Part shown: positions 57,162 through 64,000 of the stretch, piece after piece
How the letters are laid out: each line of letters begins with the position of its first letter
Numbering within the stretch: position 1 is the first letter of the stretch
DNA from: Fistulifera solaris
Taxonomy: Eukaryota; Bacillariophyta; Bacillariophyceae; Naviculales; Stauroneidaceae
NCBI GenBank assembly: GCA_030295235.1
Contig: AP026153.1
Span: 186,001-250,000, forward strand
Reading direction: 5' to 3'
DNA: 64,000 nt
The notes under the pieces: model-generated
Told to the model about the DNA's origin: nothing
Seen by the model: only the letters and a program-made list of their open reading frames with translations
The model's database searches: none
Made by a program: the position numbers and the translations under genes

Positions 57162-58871
57162 TTACTTTCGAGCAGCTTTCCTTGCTGCCCGTGGCGGCTG
57201 AATCCTCAATTTGCGTTTTAAATCCGCCGATTTAGGTGGAGGTATCGAAGCAGGTAACGCAGTCTCTTCCGAAGCCACGAACAAGTCCTCTAAGTTAGCA
57301 TCGTGAAGCAGCTCGCACAATATGTCTGCATGATTCGACAGCAATAGCGCAGATTTCTGAAATGTTTCGGAAGCGCTTTCGATCAGAGCTGTCGCTACCA
57401 GCAAGGGCCTTAAGGATGTCGACTCCTTGACAAGCTCTTTATATCCGTCCATTCTGTTCAACAAATAAACGCTGTCAATTTCTTCTCCGTTGGAGCACCT
57501 GTGCCCTGAACTGTCATGAACAACAATTTTTCGGTTCTTGGAGACCAATTGCTTTAGCCAATCATAGACATCCGATCCGTCCCCTGAATCTTCGCTGGTA
57601 GAATCGTCACTGTCGGACTCATCACTGTCGGAATGATCCATCTCCGGACCATAATCGTGAGGCACAAGTTCGTCGACCATGAATTTGCGGAGGTTCGGGT
57701 GGTCTTCCATGGCTTCAAACATTGCCCTGAAGTGGAAGCCCCAATCCAAACACCGGTACGATTCGCCCAAATCCAGGCATTCTAAACCGGGGTTGTCAGC
57801 AATGGCTTCGATCAGTGCTTCGGCGATGTGCGTAGTATCTTTGATTTTATAGTATCCTTCGAACCCCTGATGAACGGAGACGCGCAACTTTTGAAAATGA
57901 CCGAGCTCAGCTATACGTTCAAAGATGGAGATGAGATGTTCATCCCAATCATATGTATCGCCCAAGTTGATTCTCAAATCAAGAACTTTTGTCGAGATAT
58001 CGAGGTCCTCAAAATCGCTTGAATCCAAAGAAGTAAGGTCAAACTCATAACTGAGTGCCTTTGTCATCATGGAGAAAGGAAGAAGGGCGCATTCATCATA
58101 CAAAATACCCAAATCGAGTTTTTCGAATGATATATTCAGATTGAGAAATCGCTCGACATTGTCGTGACTCATAGGGATAAGATGGGCGTAGCAAAACGTC
58201 ATGCTGAACAAGCCAAAGAAAGGTTGATCTCGTTTTGATAGCGCGTCGACAAAGGCTGTTCCGTTGTCACCGATACTCAGCCATGTCAGCTTCACATTCA
58301 AAGGAAACGAACGCGTCGCCAAGACAACGGAGTGCTCAGGACTCAAAGTACCTTCCACAAATTCGTATATCCGTTCCGGATTCGCGTCGAAGACATGTGC
58401 TAGCTGTTCGGGTTGAAAAACAGCAGCAAAGTCAAAGTGATCCGTTGAAGGGATAGGAATTTTGAGACGAGATCCCTTGGTGTCGTTGTGCTTCAACGAG
58501 CAGAAGAAGGTAGTCGTTTCAGCAATTGCAGCATCAGTTTTCCCATAGATCTTAAATTCGAAACCATCTCCATAGCCGTCGTATATTGTGAATGAGAAAC
58601 CTCGTTCCTGAAATCCTAACGCCCAGAACAAAGAGCTTGTTATATTTGTGTTGCAAATGAGAGTACCATTATCACGCCAAATCGCGATCTTTTCCTGAAA
58701 GATTGTCCAGCCAAAGTCCTTCCATTGCGTTGGTTCTTGTCGTAACTTGTACATGGGCACCCGATACAATGAGTCGATGGGTCGAAATGATAATTGTTGC
58801 GGTGACAGCTGATCGAGTGGAATATATTGCAAGAATGGATGATTCTCCATTTCCCGTCGCGTCATTTTCAT
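57162..58871 (-). CDS. Family-E member of the array, intact
   Basis: 569 residues from ATG 58871; the same frame is open for 30 more codons upstream (58961). It is the best reference for the family. Domain order: a unique N-terminal region of about 200 residues (VPMYKLRQEPTQW, IAIWRDNGTLIC, YGKTDAAIAETTTFFCSLK), AHVFDANPERIYEF, SPEHSVVLATRSFPLNV and GTAFVDAL. Then LRR-like strands (E-A-L-I-E-A-I-A-D-N-P-G-L-E-C-L-D-L and M-E-D-H-P-N-L-R-K-F), an acidic Asp/Ser stretch (near 57600) and KNRKIVVHDSSGHRCSNG. Next comes L-V-A-T-A-L-I-E-S-A-S, SALLLSNHADILCELLHDAN and a basic tail (K-R-K-L-R-I-Q-P-P-R-A-A-R-K-A-A-R-K). The tail may be a nuclear signal. Function unknown. Confidence 0.85.
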   Translation of the reverse strand: MKMTRREMENHPFLQYIPLDQLSPQQLSFRPIDSLYRVPMYKLRQEPTQWKDFGWTIFQEKIAIWRDNGTLICNTNITSSLFWALGFQERGFSFTIYDGYGDGFEFKIYGKTDAAIAETTTFFCSLKHNDTKGSRLKIPIPSTDHFDFAAVFQPEQLAHVFDANPERIYEFVEGTLSPEHSVVLATRSFPLNVKLTWLSIGDNGTAFVDALSKRDQPFFGLFSMTFCYAHLIPMSHDNVERFLNLNISFEKLDLGILYDECALLPFSMMTKALSYEFDLTSLDSSDFEDLDISTKVLDLRINLGDTYDWDEHLISIFERIAELGHFQKLRVSVHQGFEGYYKIKDTTHIAEALIEAIADNPGLECLDLGESYRCLDWGFHFRAMFEAMEDHPNLRKFMVDELVPHDYGPEMDHSDSDESDSDDSTSEDSGDGSDVYDWLKQLVSKNRKIVVHDSSGHRCSNGEEIDSVYLLNRMDGYKELVKESTSLRPLLVATALIESASETFQKSALLLSNHADILCELLHDANLEDLFVASEETALPASIPPPKSADLKRKLRIQPPRAARKAARK

Positions 58872-59348
58872 CCGACTCTTCAGCGTCACACTTGAATATT
58901 CTTTGTTTGCTCTAATGAATGAGTAGACTCCCCAATGATGAAAGAATATTGCCAGATGCAAAACTTTGAGCCGAAGAAAAGCTGCTGTGCGTGTGTGCGT
59001 TGCTTTTCTTTTGTCACTTGCTTGCTAGCGGTACTAGTAAGGTTAACGTTACTGCAGTCTCGTGTGTGCCCGTCGGTATCGGACCGGTTTTAGCAACGGA
59101 TAGCTAAGGCGAGTTCGAATTGGAGTTTAGATTTCAGTAAATGCAGTTAAGAAATCTTGACTTGGCTACAATCTTCTCCCCGAAACACAGTATGGACGAC
59201 TCGTGTACGATGTAGTCAAAACGAGAACGCTTCGGATCGTATCGTAGTGACGTTACTTTCTTGATAGCTCGGCGCGGCTGAATTCTCAACTCGCTCTTGG
59301 AATGATCTGTTTGATAAAGGACTGTTTGTATGTAAAGAACCTCGTCAT
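58872..59348. other. Promoter region of member E and 3' flank of member F
   Basis: 477 bp. About 100 bp (59001-59100) resembles the region upstream of member G; this is listed separately. Confidence 0.4.
59001..59100 (-). promoter_or_regulatory. Shared upstream block of members E and G (E copy)
   Basis: Blocks TGCTTTT, GCTAGCGGTACTAGTAAGG, TTAACGTTA and CGTCGGTAT/CGGACC recur in the same order at 63241-63327 upstream of member G. This fits a duplicated promoter retained after gene duplication. Boundaries are approximate. Confidence 0.5.
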
Positions 59349-61019
59349 CTAACTTCTCAACCTAAAGCAGCTTTCTTCGTTGCCCGCGGCAGCGCTCTCG
59401 CTCATTCCTCGTTTCGAATCCTCCGATGCGACCGAAGGTATCGACGTTAACAGTACAGTCTCCTGCGGCGCCGCAGGTTCAAGACCGGTACCGTAAAACA
59501 ATTCACACAGCACATCCGGATGATGGAATAACAACCACGCAATAAACTGAAAGTTATGAGAAGCGCTATCGACCAACGATGTCGCAACCAGCAATGACCG
59601 TTCAGGTGTAGAATCCTTCACCAGCTTTTCCGATCCATTGAAGAAATCATTCCGTAAATACACTTTGTCGATACTACCTCCGTTAGTGCACCTGCCGTCG
59701 TCATCATACACGGTGATGAACCTGTTGCGGGTAAGCAGTTGCTCCAACCCATAATAAGCATCCGCACAACACTCTTTGTAAAAGTCCTCGTCATCGTCTG
59801 AATCATACGCGTATGGACCTATTGTGTCGAAAATGAATGTGCGCAGCCCTGGGTGACTTTCCATGGCCTTGAAGACATCCCTCGCGTCGTCATGCCACTC
59901 GAAAAGTCGGCGAATATCTCCTATGTCCAAATACTTCAGCTTGGAGTTGGTGTTAATCAATCTAATCAGTGCTTGTACCACGTGGCTACTGTCGGTTCCG
60001 TCGTGTCCATATTTGAAATTACCCACTGATAAGCACATTTTCTCTAGGTGACCGGCCACCCTGTCAAACAACAACGCAAGACATATGCCCCAGTCGGGCG
60101 CATCTAACGAAGCATCTTCGCTCACTTGGAAATCCAATTCTTTAGCCAAAATATTCATCCCATCAAAATCACTAGGCCGAAATTGGGAAATATCAAACGC
60201 ATAGCTGATAATATTCGCCCTCGCGGAGAACGGAAGATGAGCGCATTCCCGGTCCAACTGACACATTTTGAGCGTATCGAATGTTATTTCGAGAGCAAAG
60301 AGACGGTGAAAATTAGTAGAACTGATGGGCATCTCTTGGTCGTACCAGTACTCAAACTTAAACAATCCAAAGGTAGGATTTTGTCTGTTTTCGAGTGCGT
60401 CGACAAAAGCCGTTCCCTTGTCTTTGAAAGCAACGCCTTTGATCCATATGTTCAAAGGATAAACACGAGTGGCCAATACGACGGACTGCTCGGGGCTCAA
60501 ACTTCCAAACTTAAAGCAGTAATGCCGTTCCGGATTTGCGTCAAGTGCGCGTGCGAGCTGCTCGGGTTGGAGGGCATCAGAGTCAAATACGTAATTGGTC
60601 TTCGGTAAAAGTACTTCGAGACGAGATGATGATTTGCTGTCGCTAGAGAGTTTCAGCGACCAAAGAAAAGTAGCTGCTTCTGCAACAGCCTGACTGTTGC
60701 CGACAATAGCGTATGCAGTCGTTGTTTTATGCGCCTCGTCGTACATTTGAAAACAGAGGTATTGCTCCAGGACTCGATAGTAATAGTTCTTCGTGATGCA
60801 AATGAGGACGCCATATTTCTCGCACCATATTATTATTCCTGCACCGGTAGCAACACCCTCATGACAATTTAACTCGTTCAAATAAGACGGTTCTCTCCGC
60901 ATTCGGTGAAGGGGTAAATTGAACTCGGGAGATGCCGGTCTGATAGAATTCAACCAGGGCTGCAGCTGATCTCCTGGAATAAGTTCTAATACAACGTCAT
61001 TCTCCGCTTGCTCTGCCAT
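59349..61019 (-). CDS. Family-F member of the array, intact except C-terminal tail
   Basis: 556 residues from ATG 61019 (MAEQAENDVVLELIPG, matching the starts of D and G). Family blocks are L-P-L-H-R-M-R-R-E-P, N-S-Q-A-V-A-E-A-A-T-F-L-W-S-L-K, ARALDANPERHYCF, SPEQSVVLATRVYPLNI, GTAFVDALENRQ, HLPFSARAN, LEKMCLSV, V-Q-A-L-I-R-L-I-N-T-N-S-K-L-K-Y-L-D-I, RNRFITVYDDDGRCTNGGS and L-V-A-T-S-L-V-D-S-A-S. The final 15 codons read A-A-A-G-N-E-E-S, but the next frame gives R-A-T-K-K-A-A-L-G, like the basic tails of E and G. The tail is probably shifted by one base near 59400. Three intact-type members in a row make a real family certain. Confidence 0.85.
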   Translation of the reverse strand: MAEQAENDVVLELIPGDQLQPWLNSIRPASPEFNLPLHRMRREPSYLNELNCHEGVATGAGIIIWCEKYGVLICITKNYYYRVLEQYLCFQMYDEAHKTTTAYAIVGNSQAVAEAATFLWSLKLSSDSKSSSRLEVLLPKTNYVFDSDALQPEQLARALDANPERHYCFKFGSLSPEQSVVLATRVYPLNIWIKGVAFKDKGTAFVDALENRQNPTFGLFKFEYWYDQEMPISSTNFHRLFALEITFDTLKMCQLDRECAHLPFSARANIISYAFDISQFRPSDFDGMNILAKELDFQVSEDASLDAPDWGICLALLFDRVAGHLEKMCLSVGNFKYGHDGTDSSHVVQALIRLINTNSKLKYLDIGDIRRLFEWHDDARDVFKAMESHPGLRTFIFDTIGPYAYDSDDDEDFYKECCADAYYGLEQLLTRNRFITVYDDDGRCTNGGSIDKVYLRNDFFNGSEKLVKDSTPERSLLVATSLVDSASHNFQFIAWLLFHHPDVLCELFYGTGLEPAAPQETVLLTSIPSVASEDSKRGMSESAAAGNEESCFRLRS

Positions 61020-61484
61020 CTTTGCACTTTTTCGTTTACTGGAAATTGAAATAGTAACGTAGACAGAAGGATATTTGTTACAATGTTGGCTCTGGACTAT
61101 GTTATTATTATTCATTCATCAACGTTCGTCGTCATTTTTCTGGCGCAATACCTGGTAAGCTGCAACCTGCAACACGCGAAAAAATAACAATATTTGCTAG
61201 GTCGACGCCCGACGGACGGACGATGATTCGTAGTAACTCATCCTAAAGCAGGTGGCTAGACATAGCTAGTCTCTAGAGGTTCGCTGATTCACATTCGCTG
61301 CAGTGCTCACTGTGGTGTTCAACTTTCGTGATCGATCCGACACAATATTAGTATCTTTGAAGGATCTTTTTCGGCGACGAATTAGGAAAAGCGACTACTA
61401 CCAGGTATGCATACCATCTGCTGAACTAAAATATAAACCAAATACTACGCAATCATAATTAACTACAGCATGTGCGTGCGTGTC
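61020..61484. other. Intergenic between members F and G
   Basis: 465 bp. I see no copy of the E/G upstream block here. No gene is supported. Confidence 0.4.
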
Positions 61485-63155
61485 TTAAGTTCGAGCAGCT
61501 TTCTTTGTTGCCGGTGGCGGCGGTGACCCGCTCCTTCTGCGTTTCGAATCTTCCGATTCAACTGGAGTTATCGACGTTTGCTCTGGTTCTATTGCTTCCT
61601 CAGGCACCACAGTAACTTCCTCTATGTTGACGACTTGCATCAATTCACACAGCATGTCTGCATGATTCGACATCAATAGCGCAGAGTGCAGGAACTTCCT
61701 GGAAGTGCTTTCGACCAGCGCCGTCGCCACAAGTAACGGCCGAAGGGATGTCGACTCTTTGACAAGATCTGTAGATCCGTTTAGTATGTCATTCAGCAAA
61801 TAAATAGTGTCAATCGCTTCTCCATTCGAGCACCTCTTTCCTGAGCTATTATAGACGACAATCTTTCGATTTCTTGAGAGCAATTGTCTGAGCCATTCAT
61901 AAGCTGCAGGTTCGCTCTCGGAACCATCACTCTCATCGCAATCAATGTCGTCATTGTAGAATTTGCGGCACGAGTTTTTTTAAATGAAACTCGCGTAGTC
62001 CTTTGTGGTCTTCCATGGCTTTAAAAATACCCTGGAAGTGAGCAAACCATTCCAAACACCGATAAGAATCGCTCAAATCCAAGCACTTCAGCTTGTGATT
62101 GGCAGTAATGGCTGTGATCAGTGCTTCCGCAACATGTGAAGTATCATCGTGTATAATACATCCAAGATAGCCCTCGTTAACGGAAATACGCAATCTTTCA
62201 AAGTGGCCCAACTCCGCTAATCGATGAAAAAAGCAAACAAGATGCTCATCCCATTCAAATGTCATACCCAGATTGAATTTCAAAAACAAATCTTCTGCTA
62301 TGATGTCCAAGGATTCGAAATCGCTTGCTTCTAAAGACGTCAATTCGATTTCATAGACAAGAGCGTTTGATTTCACGGAAAACGGCAAAAGGCACATTCA
62401 CTTTCCAACATGCCTATCTCGAGCTTCTCGAATGCAAGATTGAGCTTAAGAAAACGCTGAACATTCTCGCGACTCAAAGGTACATGTTCTGCGTCGCAAA
62501 ATGTCATGCTGAACATGCCGAAGGAATATTGCTGTCTTGTCTCCAAAGCGTTGACGAAAGCCGTCCCGTTGTCCTCAAAACTCACCCATACGAGCTTTAC
62601 ATTTAATGGGAAAGAACGCGTCGCCAAGATGACCGATTGCTCTGCACTCCAAGTGCCTTCTTCGAATTCGAAATGCATATCCGGATTGGCGTCGAAGATG
62701 CGAGCCAGCTGCTCGGGTTGGATGGTAGGGAGGCTCGGCATTCTTAGACGACCTTCTTCGCATTCGCCCTGCTTCAACGACCAGAAAAATGTGGCCGTTT
62801 CAACAATTGTAGCATCTGTTTTGCCATAAATCTCAAGGTCTACTCCGTCGTATCTGCCGGCTTCATAGTCTTTATAGAGTGTAAAAGATATGTTTTGTTC
62901 TCGAAAACCACTTGGCCGCCAACAATCATGATTCACAATGCAAAGAAGTGTTCTGTTTTCGCGCCAAATTGCCAAGTCGTGGTCGAAAAATGCGCCGTCA
63001 TGAAATATTTCGCCCCAAAAAGTCGGATCTCGTCGCATTCGGTACAGCGGCATTCTCGTTTCGTTCGACGGTCGGAATGCCTTTTGTTCCTCTGACAGTT
63101 GATCCACCGGAATCAATTCCAGTAAAGAATGACACTTCCCATCTGGTTGCGCCAT
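61485..63155 (-). CDS. Family-G member of the array (two frame breaks)
   Basis: About 556 residues from ATG 63155. Two breaks, a missing T near 62389 (GCCTTTTGCC) and an extra A near 61980, are bridged by conserved text. Blocks are LLELIPVDQLSEEQKAFRP, MPLYRMRRDPTFW, YGKTDATIVETATFFWSLK, ARIFDANPDMHFEF, SAEQSVILATRSFPLNV, GTAFVNALETRQ, ELGHFERLRISV, A-E-A-L-I-T-A-I-T-A-N-H-K-L-K-C-L-D-L, MEDHKGLREF, SRNRKIVVYNSSGKRCSNG, ALLMSNHADMLCEL and a basic tail S-K-R-R-R-S-G-S-P-P-P-P-A-T-K-K-A-A-R. It is closest to member E. Confidence 0.82.
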
Positions 63156-63588
63156 TCTCATCAGATATTGTCCAGGGATGCTCAAAGAGGCTTTCTAGCT
63201 TTTGAAGGTGCGAGCCCATTTGATTTTCTGTTTTCTGCGGTGCTTTTATTGTATGTTTACTAGCGTACTAAGGTCAACGTTAAAAAGGTCCTCGAGGAGA
63301 GATGTCCGTCCGGTATGGGACCTAGCATTAATTCCTTGCAACGTATTGGTTTTATCTACAAATTGTCATGTGCTACATACACTCACGGCTCAAGATAATT
63401 GCGAATAAACCTCCATACAAACATACCGTAATAGAGATAACGTATAGATTGCGTATAGTCAATTCAGACAATGTTGTGGCAGCACATAGCTAGCGCCAGA
63501 GGTGCATCCTGTGGATGCGCGTTAACAAGTTTTCCTCCTTCTCTTTCAAAAAAGCAAATATTGTAATATGGGGTATTGATCAATACGA
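63156..63588. other. Promoter region of member G and 3' flank of the HisE-type gene
   Basis: 433 bp. The duplicated block is at 63241-63327. Otherwise nothing specific was seen. Confidence 0.4.
63241..63327 (-). promoter_or_regulatory. Shared upstream block of members E and G (G copy)
   Basis: Contains TGCTTTT, TTTACTAGCGTACTAAGGTC, AACGTTA and CCGGTATGGGACC in the same order as at 59001-59100, with several changes and small gaps. Boundaries are approximate. Confidence 0.5.
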
Positions 63589-64000
63589 CTATTCTTTCTC
63601 TTTCTTGTCGAGAATCACTTGGCCCGCTGCGATTCGAAAGGCCTTGCTATCGCCCGGCCGACGCGTCACTTTTCGCGATCGACGATCCAATTCTTCTACG
63701 GCCTGATCTAACGTTACACCTGCCTTGGCGGCTCGTGTCATGGCAAAGTACAAGACATCGGCTAATTCTTCCGCTACATGCTGAGATGTATCGGCTTCTG
63801 CCAATTCTTGCGCTTCTTCCACCAATTTGTCGCGCAGTAACTGCTCATCTTCAAACAATCGCTTCGTGTAGGATCCTTCCGGCGCCGAATGCATCCGTTC
63901 TTGCAGGGTCTCTTCGAGATGCCGCAGTCCTCGCGAAACACCCCAGCATGTGTACGTTTTCGAGGTGACAAAACGCGGGCGGTTTTGTGGTTTCACTCGT
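63589..64000 (-). CDS. Histidine biosynthesis HisE-type (phosphoribosyl-ATP pyrophosphatase), 3' part only
   Basis: Runs off the right edge; 137 codons are visible. The segment T-C-W-G-V-S-R-G-L-R-H-L-E-E-T-L is followed by SAPEGSYTKRLFEDEQLLRD, KLVEEAQELAEA and VAEELADVLYFAMTRAAKAG. These are the MazG-like E-E-x-x-E / E-x-x-D metal motifs of phosphoribosyl-ATP diphosphatase, the second step in histidine synthesis. The missing N-terminus probably holds the HisI (phosphoribosyl-AMP cyclohydrolase) half, as in fused HisIE, or further domains. It ends in a stop, so no HisD domain is fused after it. Confidence 0.88.
   Translation of the reverse strand, partial: RVKPQNRPRFVTSKTYTCWGVSRGLRHLEETLQERMHSAPEGSYTKRLFEDEQLLRDKLVEEAQELAEADTSQHVAEELADVLYFAMTRAAKAGVTLDQAVEELDRRSRKVTRRPGDSKAFRIAAGQVILDKKEKE

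Overview
This is nuclear DNA from a photosynthetic stramenopile, almost certainly a diatom. Several proteins start with a signal peptide followed by the A-S-A-F or A-F type cleavage site of diatom plastid-targeting presequences (starts at 4077, 4498, 25886, 27759). Genes are dense and lie on both strands. Introns are short (about 60-130 bp, GT..AG), and the gene content is eukaryotic (eIF4A, MCM2, TM9SF, VPS60, TRAPP, ADAT2, SLX9). A raphid pennate diatom is my guess, from the style of the expanded gene family on the right; it is not proven.

Left and centre (0.2-39.6 kb) are ordinary single-copy genes. In order: eIF4A, a small helical protein, a plastid VTT/DedA membrane protein, an unknown plastid protein, a GH5-like protein that seems to lack its catalytic nucleophile, a secreted metallophosphatase/5'-nucleotidase, a heat-shock-factor-type regulator, a 242-bp hAT-type MITE, a membrane LRR protein, TM9SF, MCM2, VPS60/CHMP5, a two-pore K+ channel, an unknown plastid protein, a plastid M16 (stromal processing-like) peptidase, SDHC, a small respiratory-type membrane protein, TRAPPC2L, a parvulin PPIase, a secreted/GPI-type protein, an EF-hand protein, CblD/MMADHC and glutaryl-CoA dehydrogenase.

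Right (39.9-63.2 kb) is dominated by a diverged family of about 550-600 residue proteins with RNI/LRR-like segments, all on the minus strand. There are three intact or near-intact members plus one full-length broken one (54.6-63.2 kb), and an older, broken group with two truncated fragments (39.9-47.6 kb). Between them lie a VWA/Cache alpha2-delta-like membrane protein, a CS-domain protein, an unusual PDZ/F-box/ankyrin protein, ADAT2 and SLX9. The window ends inside a histidine-biosynthesis HisE-type gene. The family has no function I can name. It looks like a birth-and-death tandem array, and I regard it as the least described system here.

A caution for the reader: about half of the genes contain single-base frame breaks, mostly in homopolymers, and eight of them are a TTTTTG that reads TTTTG. 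The conserved protein continues in the next frame each time, so I treat these as probable assembly errors and annotate the genes as whole.
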